From Bradyrhizobium sp. C9 (lineage in GTDB: Bacteria; Pseudomonadota; Alphaproteobacteria; Rhizobiales; Xanthobacteraceae): a stretch of 48,480 bases of DNA. A program made the position numbers and the translations under genes. The DNA lies in contig NZ_NWTG01000040.1 of assembly GCF_002532045.1 (NCBI RefSeq), positions 1 to 48,480 on the forward strand, given 5' to 3'. Position 1 is the stretch's first letter. Each line of letters opens with the position of its first letter. Below, one piece after another: positions 8,540 through 17,165 of the stretch. The notes below the pieces were generated by a model that did no database searches, was not told the origin of the DNA, and was given only the letters and a program-made list of their open reading frames with translations.

Positions 8540-9038
8540 TTTCGGCACCGGCGCGGCGGACACCGCGGGCATGGCCGAAACCGGCTCGGAGATCGGGACT
8601 GTCAACGTGTATCGCAGCATGGCTCAGGCGTTCGAATTCCCCAGCGGAAACCGGTTGGCGATTGGAAGGTGGTCGCGATTGCCGCAAGACTAATCGCGGA
8701 ACCCCCAGCAATGCTTTCCAGATTGCCGCTCCCGGTCCGATCCGGCGGCCGGATCGACCTCCGGAATATGGGCCTCACGACGCCCTGCCGCAAGCGCAGA
8801 CCCGCCGTAGCCCACCGGTCCGATTCCCGGCGCGGCAACCCCCGGAAGGTTAATCATTTCTGCCTGGTTTGACAAAGGACTAGGGCATCCAATTTAGCCG
8901 GCGTTGAGGATAGTGCGTGCTTTTGCCCCGCTTTTGACCGTCTGCCGGGGCCGTACGCCGGGTTTCCGTTGCCCGATTCACCATCTGTTTAGCCGCGCAA
9001 GTCGAGATGGCCGCGCAATCCATTTTGACGAGAGCTCC
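8540..9038. promoter_or_regulatory. Divergent clpS / TadG-like intergenic region
   Basis: About 500 bp separate the divergent clpS and TadG-like genes. The only promoter-like signal I can point to for the plus strand is TTGACA at 8869-8874 followed after 16-17 bp by an AT-rich hexamer (AATTTA, 8891-8896). Low-quality reading frames cross the region but have no ribosome-binding site. Nothing else recognisable is seen. Confidence 0.35.
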
Positions 9039-11024
9039 ATGCTTGGTTCAGCCATTTCCAATCGCGTGCGCGCGGCCGTCCGCCGGTTTTCCAGGGCGAC
9101 CGACGGCAATGTCGCGGTGATCTTCACCCTCGCACTCCTGCCGATCCTCGCCTTTGTGGGTGCAGCGGTCGACTATACGCGGGCCAACAACGCCCGCACC
9201 GCGATGCAGGCGGCCCTCGATTCCACCGCGCTGATGCTGTCCAAGGATCTGACCATGGGCAACATCACGGCCGCGCAGATCCCGAGCAAGGCCCAGACCT
9301 ATTTCAACAGTCTCTTCACCAACAAGGACGGCAAGGGCATTGCCGTCACGGCCACCTATACGACCCCGACCGCGAACACGGCGGCGACCATCCTGCTCAC
9401 CGGGTCCGGCTACATCAACACCTATTTCATGAAGCTTGCCAATCTCCTGCCGTCTGGCGGCAATTTCCAGACGCTGAATTTTGGCTCCTCGACGACCAGC
9501 ACCTGGGGCAACGTCAAGATGCGCGTCGCGCTGGCCCTCGATAACACGGGATCGATGAGCCAGAACGGCAAGATTACCGCCCTGCGAAACGCGGTGGCCG
9601 GAACCGGCGGCCTGATCGACCAGCTCAGCGCGCTGAGCAAGAACAACGGCGACGTCTACATTTCCGTCATCCCGTTCGCCAAGGTCGTCAACCTCGGCGC
9701 CAGCAACTATACCCAGAGCTACATCGACTGGACCGACTGGCTCAATCCGCCGACAACGCAGCCCGCCAACAACAACGGTTTCCTGGCGACACTTCCCATC
9801 AACTGGCATGCCGTGGGACCAGGCGCGAGGTGCCCATTCACCGACAGCTTCGGCAATACCAATGGCGCCGCAAATGGTGGTTTCGTTTGCAAAACGAGTC
9901 CGACCGCAAGCGACAGTTCGACGACCTCGACGATTCCGTCGACGACGATTACGGTCAACGGCGCAAGCGTCAAAAATCCGATTTGCCCGACTGCCGAGAC
10001 GTTCCTCTCTTCCTACACCTTTGTGAAGTACAATGGCTGCTGGAGCAGCGAACCGACCGGCCTGACCGAAACATTCTGTAGCGGAAGCTCGAACTGCAGT
10101 TGCCCAAAGAACTCCTCGGGCTCCAACGTCTCGGGTTGCTCTTGCAGCGGCACCGGCAGCAGCAAGTCCTGCACTGGACTGACTTATGTTCATAACTGGA
10201 CACAGCCCGGTCCCAACGACCTGACGGACAATCCCGGTCAACCGAGGGTGTCCGCCATGGTCGGATTCAAGGACAATACGAGCACCACCAACAAGGACCA
10301 CATCTGGACTCCGAACGCGGTCGGAGTTGCAAATGACTGGCGCCAACCTTCGACCAACCCGATCAGCACCTGGACCGGCTGCTTGACAGACCGCACCCAA
10401 CCCAACGATGCGACCGGCGCACTGCCGACGTCGTCCGATGTCACGACGTTGTTTCCCGCCTACGAGTATTTCGAGAACAGCACCGCCTACTGCAACAGCA
10501 ACGTCTCGACGCCGCTCGAGCCGATCATCCCCCTGAGCTACAATTGGAGCGCGCTCAAGACGGCGGTCAACGCCATGCAGCCGACCGGCGGCACCGACCA
10601 GTCGGTCGGCCTCGCCTGGGCGTGGCAGTCCCTTCTCGTGGGCGGTCCGCTGAACACGCCGGCCGAGGACTCCAACACGACCTACAACCGGGTCATCATC
10701 CTGCTGTCCGACGGTCTGAACACCGAGGACCGCTGGCCCGATTACGGCGACGGCAGTTCGCAGGCCTCCGGCAATCCAATCGATGCCAGACAGGCCCTGC
10801 AGTGCCAGAATCTGCAGAACGCGAAGGATGCCAACGGTGCGCCGATGTACACGATCTACACCATCCAGGTGAACACCAGCTCGCCCGCCGATCCGACCTC
10901 GACCGTCCTGAAGAACTGCGCCAGCAGCCCCGACAAATTCTACATGCTGACCAGTTCGACCCAGATCCTGACGACGTTCAACACGATCGGCACGGCGCTC
11001 AGCAAGCTGCGGCTGGCGAAATAA
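9039..11024 (+). CDS. TadG-like Flp pilus-type protein with von Willebrand A domain
   Basis: The 661-residue protein has an N-terminal TadE/TadG-type segment: a short basic start, NVAVIFTLALLPILAFVGAA as the single membrane anchor (about 24-46), and the following DYTRANNARTAMQAALDSTAL, typical of pilus-assembly Tad proteins. A von Willebrand A domain follows, with a MIDAS-like DNTGSM motif at D168 and a late LLSDGLNTEDRW segment. A Cys-rich insert (about 330-380, many C and S) lies inside the VWA domain. I start at the internal ATG 9039 rather than the upstream frame opening because the anchor then lies at the N-terminus. No tadA/B/C, cpa or flp genes adjoin it, so this is an orphan copy exported to the periplasm or cell surface; its role is unknown. 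Confidence 0.82.
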   Translation: MLGSAISNRVRAAVRRFSRATDGNVAVIFTLALLPILAFVGAAVDYTRANNARTAMQAALDSTALMLSKDLTMGNITAAQIPSKAQTYFNSLFTNKDGKGIAVTATYTTPTANTAATILLTGSGYINTYFMKLANLLPSGGNFQTLNFGSSTTSTWGNVKMRVALALDNTGSMSQNGKITALRNAVAGTGGLIDQLSALSKNNGDVYISVIPFAKVVNLGASNYTQSYIDWTDWLNPPTTQPANNNGFLATLPINWHAVGPGARCPFTDSFGNTNGAANGGFVCKTSPTASDSSTTSTIPSTTITVNGASVKNPICPTAETFLSSYTFVKYNGCWSSEPTGLTETFCSGSSNCSCPKNSSGSNVSGCSCSGTGSSKSCTGLTYVHNWTQPGPNDLTDNPGQPRVSAMVGFKDNTSTTNKDHIWTPNAVGVANDWRQPSTNPISTWTGCLTDRTQPNDATGALPTSSDVTTLFPAYEYFENSTAYCNSNVSTPLEPIIPLSYNWSALKTAVNAMQPTGGTDQSVGLAWAWQSLLVGGPLNTPAEDSNTTYNRVIILLSDGLNTEDRWPDYGDGSSQASGNPIDARQALQCQNLQNAKDANGAPMYTIYTIQVNTSSPADPTSTVLKNCASSPDKFYMLTSSTQILTTFNTIGTALSKLRLAK

Positions 11025-11045
11025 CCGCCTGCTTCAACGCAACAA

Positions 11046-11073
11046 AAAAGCCCGGCCAAGCGGCCGGGCTTTT
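11046..11073. terminator. Bidirectional terminator between the TadG-like gene and the phasin gene
   Basis: AAAAGCCCGGCC - AAGC - GGCCGGGCTTTT is a perfect 12-bp stem flanked by A and T tracts, placed between two convergent genes (22 bp after each stop codon). It should end transcription from both sides. Confidence 0.93.
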
Positions 11074-11095
11074 CGTTTGTCTCGATCAGCAGCGC

Positions 11096-11431
11096 TTACT
11101 GAGCGGGCGCGAACTTGGAGACCAGCCCCTCGTAGGGCTTGAAGGTCTGCTTGGCGCAATCGCTGTACAGGCCGGCGATCTTCTGCGATTCCGCGACGAA
11201 GGTCTCGTAGGACGAGCGCAGGTACTCGGTCTGCGCCTCGAGCGCCTTGTCCAGCGACTTCACGCCCGACAGCTTCTCGACGAACGACTTGGTGTCCTCA
11301 AACGACTTCTTGGCGTAGTCGCCATAGGCGGTGGCGATCGCCTGGACGCCGCTCTGCAGGTTGTTCGCAGACGCAGTGACGGACTCGAAATGCTCTTTGC
11401 CGTAGTTCTGAATGTCTTCGATCTTGACCAT
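11096..11431 (-). CDS. Phasin (polyhydroxyalkanoate granule-associated protein)
   Basis: The 111-residue protein is an amphipathic, mostly helical phasin (phasin_2 type): starts MVKIEDIQNYGKEHFE, continues with KSFEDTKSFVEKLSG and ends with the typical Y-x-x-L-V-x-K-x-A-P pattern. Phasins coat polyhydroxybutyrate granules and control their size. The start is the ATG at 11431, preceded by AAGGAATTCC; the frame is open 44 codons further upstream but that part reads as untranslated leader. It is monocistronic and ends at a strong terminator. A TGC-N3-GCA palindrome near its promoter suggests control by the PHB regulator PhaR (see the operator entry). Confidence 0.88.
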   Translation of the reverse strand: MVKIEDIQNYGKEHFESVTASANNLQSGVQAIATAYGDYAKKSFEDTKSFVEKLSGVKSLDKALEAQTEYLRSSYETFVAESQKIAGLYSDCAKQTFKPYEGLVSKFAPAQ

Positions 11432-11508
11432 GGATTGGAATTCCTTTTCCCAGACTTGAAGGCGCAAATTCCCATTGCCGGGAAGCTCCCGGCCCCCTGA
11501 CAACGATT

Positions 11509-11536
11509 GAAATATCGCATTGCACAATAAAGTCAA
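11509..11536 (-). promoter_or_regulatory. Candidate sigma-70 promoter of the phasin gene
   Basis: On the minus strand TTGACT (11531-11536) and TATTTC (11509-11514) are separated by 16 bp, about 75 bp upstream of the phasin start codon. The spacing is slightly short and the -10 imperfect, but the adjacent palindrome supports a regulated promoter. Confidence 0.5.
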
Positions 11537-11542
11537 CAAATA

Positions 11543-11557
11543 TTGTGCGACGCACAA
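11543..11557. promoter_or_regulatory. Palindromic operator TTGTGCGWCGCACAA, probable PhaR site
   Basis: TTGTGC-GAC-GCACAA is a perfect 15-bp palindrome directly upstream of the candidate phasin -35 box. A further TTGTGC half-site lies in the promoter spacer (minus strand, complement of 11520-11526). PhaR repressors of PHB metabolism are known to bind TGC-N-GCA-type dyads, so this is a plausible PhaR operator; the assignment is inference. Related dyads occur at 17166-17200. Confidence 0.55.
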
Positions 11558-11855
11558 CGACATTTGCCCGAATCCTGGGCATTTGCGATAAACCCCGGGG
11601 GACTACGCAACGGTTGCTTAATCTTTTGGAAACTCGGTCCGCCTAACCTGATTCCCGGACTTTGTTCGCCTTCCGACAGACAGCCTTGAAAGCTGTTTGT
11701 GAACAACACCTTAGCTAGAAGAGCGACCTGAGCCGCCACGAGGGCCGATGGTTCTGCCCGAAGTGGTCTGTTGCGCAGGCAAGGATCGACGGCCGCCGGG
11801 CACAATTTCGCCTCACGAGCCAGTGATCTAGATAGAAATTGGGACGGGGAAGTAG
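11558..11855. other. Phasin / D,D-carboxypeptidase divergent intergenic region
   Basis: Nearly 300 bp without a supported gene. It must contain the promoter of the downstream carboxypeptidase on the plus strand. A run reading GGGACGGGGAAGTAG just before its ATG supplies the ribosome-binding site. No RNA gene or clear promoter pair was recognised. Confidence 0.4.
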
Positions 11856-13649
11856 ATGCTTCGAACAACCTTGGCCTCCTCGCGGGCGCTGCGAGTTGGC
11901 GTTCTTGGGCTCGTTACCGTCACGACGGCGATCCTGATCACCAGTGATAGCGCGGAGGCGCGCCGTCACCGGCGCCACACCGCCCGTCACCATCACAGCG
12001 AGGCCGCGCGCGAAAGCTACAGCCCGCAATTCGCGACGATCGTCGTCGACGGCAACACCGGTTCGGTGCTGACGTCGAACAGTCCCGACGGCCTGCGGCA
12101 CCCCGCCTCGCTCACCAAGATCATGACGCTCTATCTGCTGTTCGAGCGCCTCGATTCCGGAAAGATGAAGCTCGACACCGAGATGCCGGTTTCCGAGCAC
12201 GCCTCCGAGCAGGACCCGACCAAGCTCGGCCTGCGGCCCGGCCAGACCATCAGGGTCGAAGACGCCATCAAGGGCCTCGTCACCCGCTCCGCCAATGACG
12301 CCGCGGTCGTGATCGCCGAGGCGATCGGCGGCAGCGAAGACGACTTCGCCCGGATGATGACCCGCAAGGCCCGCGCGCTCGGCATGAGCCGGACCACCTA
12401 TCGCAACGCCTCGGGCCTGCCCAACGACGAGCAGATCACCACCGCGCGCGATCAGTCGACGCTCGGCCGCGCCATCCAGGATCGCTTCCCGCGCTACTAT
12501 CGCTACTTCTCGACCACGGCGTTCAATTTCCGCGGCCACACGATCACCGGCCACAATCGCCTGCTCGGCAGCGTCGAAGGCGTCGACGGCATCAAGACCG
12601 GCTACACCCGCGCCTCCGGCTTCAACCTCGTGACCTCGATCCACCGCGGCAACCGCTTCCTGGTCGGCGTGGTGCTCGGCGGCCGCAGCGGCGGCTCCCG
12701 CGACGCCATCATGCGCAACCTGCTGGCCGAAAACATCGGCAAGGGCGCGACCACCCGCACCGCCGCCGCGATCACCGAGCGCAACCCGGCCGACGCCAAT
12801 GTCGAGGTTGCCGATGCCGACAACGCCCGCAGCGCGGACACCGTGCCGGTCGCAGCGTCGGAGCCCGCCGCGGCAGCCGTCGCGGTGCAGGCGCCGCGCC
12901 CCGCCAGCAAGCCCTCGCTGATGGCGGCCGTCGCCGCCGCCCTGCCGCCGCCCCCGGCGAAGCCTGAGCCGCAGGCCAAACCCGAGCCGGCCCCGTTGAC
13001 CTCAGGCGTGATCCAGACCCAGCCGATTGCCGCGATCCCTGGCTCGGCCGAACCGATGAAGCCGGTCAAGGTGAAGACCGTGCAGGTCAAGGCCGGCCAG
13101 GTCAGGCTTGCCGCCGCAGGCCCGGCACAGTCCGCGCCCCCGATCACCAGCACCATCCCGTCGCGCGGCGAAGTGCCCGAGACCTCCAATGCGATGATGG
13201 CGCGGGCTGCCGAGACCTCTCGGCCGGAGATGCCGCCGCAGCCGGCCAATTTCGGCACCGGCAACGGCATCCTCGGCGTGCTGCCGGCCTCGGCCGTCCA
13301 TGCACCGGCCGCTGCCCCGGCGCCGCAGGCCGTGGCCTCGATCGAACCGACCCGCAGCCTGCAGGCCGCCCCGCAAAGCAGCGTCCTCAAGCCAGGCGCC
13401 CCGCATTCCGGCTGGATCATCCAGGTTGGCGCGCTCGAGTCCGAAGGCGAGGCCAACAAGCGTATCGACCTCGCCCGCAGCTCGGCCCGCGGCCTGCTCA
13501 GCAAGGCGGACCCGTTCACCGAGGTCGTGGCCAAGGACAATCGCAAGCTCTACCGCGCCCGCTTTGCCGGCCTCGAACGCGATCAGGCGGAAGCTGCGTG
13601 CAAGACGCTGAAGCGCGCCGAGATCTCCTGCATCACCGTTCGCAACTGA
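11856..13649 (+). CDS. D-alanyl-D-alanine carboxypeptidase (PBP5/DacF type) with C-terminal SPOR domain
   Basis: The 597-residue periplasmic enzyme removes the terminal D-Ala of peptidoglycan stem peptides. A signal peptide spans about 1-35, followed by a His/Arg-rich stretch (RRHRRHTARHHH). The serine peptidase S11 core has the active-site SLTK (S85, K88), SAN (145-147) and KTG (247-249). A Pro/Ala-rich linker of about 230 residues (roughly 290-520) leads to a SPOR domain (about 520-597, WIIQVGALESEGEANKRIDL), which binds denuded glycan at division sites. The combination suggests a carboxypeptidase targeted to the septum. The linker is long but this layout is common in Bradyrhizobium and relatives. 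It is monocistronic with a strong terminator behind. Confidence 0.93.
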   Translation: MLRTTLASSRALRVGVLGLVTVTTAILITSDSAEARRHRRHTARHHHSEAARESYSPQFATIVVDGNTGSVLTSNSPDGLRHPASLTKIMTLYLLFERLDSGKMKLDTEMPVSEHASEQDPTKLGLRPGQTIRVEDAIKGLVTRSANDAAVVIAEAIGGSEDDFARMMTRKARALGMSRTTYRNASGLPNDEQITTARDQSTLGRAIQDRFPRYYRYFSTTAFNFRGHTITGHNRLLGSVEGVDGIKTGYTRASGFNLVTSIHRGNRFLVGVVLGGRSGGSRDAIMRNLLAENIGKGATTRTAAAITERNPADANVEVADADNARSADTVPVAASEPAAAAVAVQAPRPASKPSLMAAVAAALPPPPAKPEPQAKPEPAPLTSGVIQTQPIAAIPGSAEPMKPVKVKTVQVKAGQVRLAAAGPAQSAPPITSTIPSRGEVPETSNAMMARAAETSRPEMPPQPANFGTGNGILGVLPASAVHAPAAAPAPQAVASIEPTRSLQAAPQSSVLKPGAPHSGWIIQVGALESEGEANKRIDLARSSARGLLSKADPFTEVVAKDNRKLYRARFAGLERDQAEAACKTLKRAEISCITVRN

Positions 13650-13670
13650 TCGACCCGATCGCTTGATTTC

Positions 13671-13701
13671 AAAGGGCCGGCGCCGCAAGCGCCGGCCCTT
13701 T
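13671..13701 (+). terminator. Intrinsic terminator after the D,D-carboxypeptidase gene
   Basis: AAAGGGCCGGCGC - CGCAA - GCGCCGGCCCTTT is a 13-bp perfect stem followed by TTGC, 21 bp after the stop codon. Confidence 0.92.
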
Positions 13702-13894
13702 TGCTTTGCGCGCCGCCGCGCGAGCGGCCGGCCTGTCCGCGCGTGGCGCGACCATGAAACTTCTCGTCAAGATTTTACGGTTAAGTTTTCCCGAAAGAAT
13801 GATCGGTCACGCCGGACAGCGGCGGGCCACATACGGGGCATCAATCAGAAGCGGAAGGCAGCTCTCGGCTGTGGCGTCAGTAGCGTAGCCGGAG
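13702..13894. other. Gap before the J-domain gene end
   Basis: About 190 bp between the terminator of the carboxypeptidase gene and the stop codon of the minus-strand J-domain gene. No feature is supported here. Confidence 0.4.
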
Positions 13895-14614
13895 TTAGAG
13901 ATGCGTGCGAAGCAGAGTATCCTTGGCCTCGTTCACACGGGCAGCGAGGTACGTCGAGCCCCCCTGGTCGGGATGGAGTTTCTTCATCAGGGTGCGGTGA
14001 GCCCGGCCAATGTCGTCACGCGACGCTCCCGGCTGCAGGCCAAGGATCTGATAGGCCTCCTCGTTCGTCATTTTACCGCTCGTCGCCGCACGGCCCTGCC
14101 CCCCTGTCCGGTCGCCCTGAGCGTCCTGACGCCAGGCGGGAAAGCGGCGGTCCAGATAGCTTTCAAGTAGCGCGACGCTTTCGGCGTCGAAGCTGGGGAC
14201 CATCGCCAGAAGCTGCGACAGGTCGAACTCGTCGAGCATGCGGCCGGCCTGCGGTCCCGCCACGATCTGCCCCTTGAGCACGCCGCTGTCGTGATCGAGA
14301 CTCATGTCGAGATACTGCGAGCGCACCCGCGAGCTTTGTCCCTGATTGCGCGAACCGCCGAACATGCCGCCGAAATTGGGAAAGCCGGTGCTCCCGAACG
14401 GCGACCAGCCGAGCAGTCCGGCGCCGAAGATGCCGAGCGGGATTGCAACCGCCAGTTCGCCCCGCACCCCGGTGAAGGCCGCAACGGCGAGTGCAAGCAC
14501 CCCGCCCACGATCTTGATCGCACGCGCAAGCACGGCAGGGTTGGCCGCACGAAACATCTGCAGCGCGGAATAAAGGACGACAACGGCGACGACGCCGGCG
14601 ATCAGGGTTGGCAT
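13895..14614 (-). CDS. Membrane-anchored J-domain (DnaJ-like) protein
   Basis: The 239-residue protein begins with two hydrophobic spans (about 3-20 and 33-66), then a soluble middle region, then a C-terminal J-domain (about 180-239). The J-domain opens with NEEAYQILGLQPGASRDDI and contains the essential HPD (214-216) in KKLHPDQGGS. J-domains stimulate Hsp70 ATPase, so this should recruit DnaK at the inner membrane. The membrane segment plus C-terminal J-domain resembles the Tim14/Pam18-like layout of mitochondria and its alphaproteobacterial relatives. The neighbours (DUF302, VWA) are on separate transcripts. Function beyond chaperone recruitment is unknown. Confidence 0.85.
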   Translation of the reverse strand: MPTLIAGVVAVVVLYSALQMFRAANPAVLARAIKIVGGVLALAVAAFTGVRGELAVAIPLGIFGAGLLGWSPFGSTGFPNFGGMFGGSRNQGQSSRVRSQYLDMSLDHDSGVLKGQIVAGPQAGRMLDEFDLSQLLAMVPSFDAESVALLESYLDRRFPAWRQDAQGDRTGGQGRAATSGKMTNEEAYQILGLQPGASRDDIGRAHRTLMKKLHPDQGGSTYLAARVNEAKDTLLRTHL

Positions 14615-14733
14615 GCGCGGAATATAAGCGGCCCGGCGACAAAAAGCATGCGAAGCTTCGTCTCACTGGAGCGTGAAGGTCCCTCAAGCGCGATAAGATC
14701 CGGTAGAATCGTCATCGCGCTTTAGCTCCTTGT

Positions 14734-14779
14734 TTGAGCATGATCTTTTTCGGAAAACCGCTTCGCACTTTTCCGGCTT
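14734..14779. repeat. Dispersed palindromic repeat (GAGCATGATC...CGGAAAA...TTTTCCG)
   Basis: TGAGCATGATCTTTTTCGG is followed by CGGAAAA (14751-14757), an 11-base loop CCGCTTCGCAC and TTTTCCG (14769-14775), a perfect 7-bp dyad. I recognise this as a very common intergenic element of Bradyrhizobium and related Rhizobiales. A degenerate reverse-orientation relative is at 21494-21517. Confidence 0.75.
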
Positions 14780-14839
14780 TGGCGTGGCGCCGTCCCCTGC
14801 GATTGAATAGCTTGCGGCAATCGCGTTGGAGCAAGCTTG

Positions 14840-15247
14840 ATGGCGATTGACGGACTGATCAGCCTTCGCAGCCATGTCGGGCCGCAGCAAACGGCCGACC
14901 GGCTCAAGGCCGAACTGCAGGCGCGCGGCCTGACGCTGTTTGCGCAGATCGATCATGCCGCGGGCGCCGCAGGCGCAGGTCTTGCGCTGCGTCCGACCGA
15001 GCTGTTCGTGTTTGGCAACGCCAAGGGCGGCACGCCCTTGATGCAGGCTGCGCAGACCGTCGGGATCGATCTGCCGCTCAAGGCGCTGGTTTGGCAGGAC
15101 GAAGCCGGCGCCTGCTGGTTCTCCTACAATGACCCGGCCTGGCTCACTGAGCGGCACGGCGTCGCAGAAGCGACCCAACGGGTCACGGCCAACATGTCGG
15201 CGCTGCTCGGCGCGATTGCCAAAGCCGTGACGTCGGGCGGAGCCTGA
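14840..15247 (+). CDS. DUF302-family protein
   Basis: The 135-residue protein matches the DUF302 family: helix-rich start, LTLFAQIDHAAGAAGAGLAL, then RPTELFVFGNAKGGTPLM and LPLKALVWQDEAG, the conserved core. DUF302 proteins are small soluble proteins of unknown function, proposed to bind small ligands or metals. The ATG at 14840 is used because GGAG lies 8 bp upstream; a TTG one codon earlier is possible. The gene converges on the VWA gene with a 13-bp gap. Confidence 0.85.
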   Translation: MAIDGLISLRSHVGPQQTADRLKAELQARGLTLFAQIDHAAGAAGAGLALRPTELFVFGNAKGGTPLMQAAQTVGIDLPLKALVWQDEAGACWFSYNDPAWLTERHGVAEATQRVTANMSALLGAIAKAVTSGGA

Positions 15248-15260
15248 CCCGGCGGGCGGG

Positions 15261-16001
15261 CTATTTCATCTGGCCGATCAGCCGCGCCGCCCCGCTCGTC
15301 GTCTTCGCCAACTGCAGCAGTGCCTCGCGGCCGCCGGCAGCATAGGCCGCGGCAGCGCGCAGCAGCTCGCGGAGCTGCGCCGCCGCGCCGGGATCGAACC
15401 TGCACCATGCGCCGCCGGTCAGCCGCGCGATCTCGCGGAACGTCTGCTCGGCGGTGGCGTCCGCGCCCTCCTGGAACATGAAGACCGGCACCTTGAGCAA
15501 GCCGAGCTCACCGGCGCTTGCGCACAGCGCATCGGCATTCTCCTCCATCGCGTCGCCCACGAACACCAGCGCGCGCACGCCTGCCGCAACCGCCTCGCGG
15601 CGGGTCTCCGACAGCACCTTGCCGATCTGGGTGTTGCCGCCCTGGCAATCGATCTTGCTCATCAGCCGCGCGAGCTGCGCGCTGTCGGAGATCCAGCCCG
15701 ACGCACGGCACTCGTTGAAGCCACGATAATAGACGAGGCGGATATCCAGGCTGCCGAGCGAGCCGGCCTCACGGAACATGTCCGCTTGCAGCGTGCACGC
15801 CATGTCCCATGTCGGCTGCCGGCTCATCGTGGCATCGAGCGCGAACACCAGCCGGCCGCGTGCGCCGGCGCGATGCGGCGACATCGCGCGCGCCTTGGCC
15901 ACGAACGCGGCGATGTCATTGGCGCTCGACGCCGGCACGCCAGGCGTATCGGCCGGGCGCACGTCGCTTCCCGATGTCGGTTTGATCGTCTTGCCAGCCA
16001 T
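15261..16001 (-). CDS. von Willebrand A domain protein
   Basis: The 246-residue soluble protein carries a VWA-like domain (about 48-220) with a modified MIDAS motif, DATMS (56-60, D-x-T-x-S rather than D-x-S-x-S), a conserved T in GGNTQIG, and RALVFVGDAMEE (about 142-153) in place of the third metal-ligand strand. No signal peptide is present. Similar proteins in Bradyrhizobium are uncharacterised. The ends of this gene and DUF302 nearly meet, but they are convergent and so not an operon. Confidence 0.8.
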   Translation of the reverse strand: MAGKTIKPTSGSDVRPADTPGVPASSANDIAAFVAKARAMSPHRAGARGRLVFALDATMSRQPTWDMACTLQADMFREAGSLGSLDIRLVYYRGFNECRASGWISDSAQLARLMSKIDCQGGNTQIGKVLSETRREAVAAGVRALVFVGDAMEENADALCASAGELGLLKVPVFMFQEGADATAEQTFREIARLTGGAWCRFDPGAAAQLRELLRAAAAYAAGGREALLQLAKTTSGAARLIGQMK

Positions 16002-16099
16002 CAGCGCTTGCCTCGTACAGCAAACACTATGTGGGCCGCGGCATCGGATTGGTCAACGTGACGCGCCCACCGGCCCGGATCGTATCCCGGGCAGCCCTG

Positions 16100-17041
16100 T
16101 CAGTTCGTGACCGACGGATCCTTCTTTGTCTCGGTCTTGGTCAGCGAGAGCGATTTCTTTACCTTCTCGCCGAAGGTCTGCGGCTTCTCGACCGGCACGT
16201 AGAGCGAGACGGGACCCGGCTCCAGAATCTTCGGCGGCGCATTCCTGGTGTCGACCGCCGCGACATCGCTGTCGGTGTCGGCCAGGAATTTATCGAGCAT
16301 CGCCTGGATCGAGTCCTTGGCCTTCTCGGGTCCGGTATCGCGCATGTCGTTGTGCTGGAAGTTGGTGTTCACGACGGTGATGCCGGCCTTCTCACACTCC
16401 TCCTCGTCCGGCACCACGCCGGGATCGGGCTTGAAGTGCTGATCGTGCGACCGGAACGAGAGGATCTTGAACTTGCCGTCGGTCATGAACGGCACGCGCA
16501 GATTGTCCAGCGTGACGACCTTCTTGATCTCGTCAGGATATTGCTTGGCGAAATACATCGCGATGTCGCCGCCGTTGGAATGGCCGACCATCGTCAGCTT
16601 GCTGTAGTCGGCGTTGGGCTGACGCTTCTTCATCTCCTCGATCGCGAATTTGATGTTGGTGATGCCGCGCTGATACTGCGGCAGGCGCCCGACATAGAGC
16701 TCGCCGACCTTGGTCACCATCGGTCCATCCGACGGCAGGTCGTTCTGAATGCTGATGGTCAGATAGCCGCGCGCCGCGAACACGTTCGCGAGGAAGGAAT
16801 ATTCGGTAAATTTGACGGTATTGCCATGATTGAGGATCGCAACCGGGAGCTTGATCATGCCGGCGTCGGCCTGCATCTCCTTGTCGAAGCGCACGGCAAC
16901 GTCGACCGCGACCGGCCGCTCATCGCGGGTCGGATCCTTGAACATGAGCGTTTCGTGACGGATCGCCCACTTGCTCGCGGTGAAATACGCACCCGTGATT
17001 ACGACGGAGAGCGAAAGCAGAACGAGAATTCCACGCTTCAT
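16100..17041 (-). CDS. Membrane-anchored or secreted alpha/beta hydrolase
   Basis: The 313-residue protein has an N-terminal hydrophobic helix (about 4-22, signal peptide or anchor) and an alpha/beta-hydrolase core. The nucleophile elbow is GHSNGG with S155, and NHGNTV (71-76) is placed as an oxyanion-hole loop. It ends with a charged, Lys-rich tail of about 40 residues. The family resembles platelet-activating-factor acetylhydrolase-like or dienelactone-hydrolase-like enzymes, but the substrate cannot be named. Its upstream region holds three dyads (17113-17200), so expression is probably controlled. Confidence 0.8.
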   Translation of the reverse strand: MKRGILVLLSLSVVITGAYFTASKWAIRHETLMFKDPTRDERPVAVDVAVRFDKEMQADAGMIKLPVAILNHGNTVKFTEYSFLANVFAARGYLTISIQNDLPSDGPMVTKVGELYVGRLPQYQRGITNIKFAIEEMKKRQPNADYSKLTMVGHSNGGDIAMYFAKQYPDEIKKVVTLDNLRVPFMTDGKFKILSFRSHDQHFKPDPGVVPDEEECEKAGITVVNTNFQHNDMRDTGPEKAKDSIQAMLDKFLADTDSDVAAVDTRNAPPKILEPGPVSLYVPVEKPQTFGEKVKKSLSLTKTETKKDPSVTN

Positions 17042-17112
17042 GACGTCCTCGAGGTGCCAGCCTTTACAGGGCGATTTTGGCGGAGGCTCTTCGGCCTCCT
17101 TTTAAGAATATA

Positions 17113-17130
17113 TGTCACAGCGCCGTGACA
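17113..17130. promoter_or_regulatory. Inverted repeat TGTCAC-N6-GTGACA, candidate operator
   Basis: TGTCAC (17113-17118) and GTGACA (17125-17130) flank a near-palindromic GC centre. On the minus strand the dyad is immediately followed by TATATT, a candidate -10, about 70 bp before the hydrolase start. That is a typical repressor position. The binding protein is unknown. Confidence 0.5.
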
Positions 17131-17165
17131 GGAAGTCCAAATATTGTGGCTTCGGTGGCATAACG

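Noticed and set aside
8617..8645. GCGTTCGAATTCC resembles a tRNA T-loop
   Set aside because: The neighbouring bases do not form T-stem, anticodon or acceptor stems, and no CCA-type end follows.
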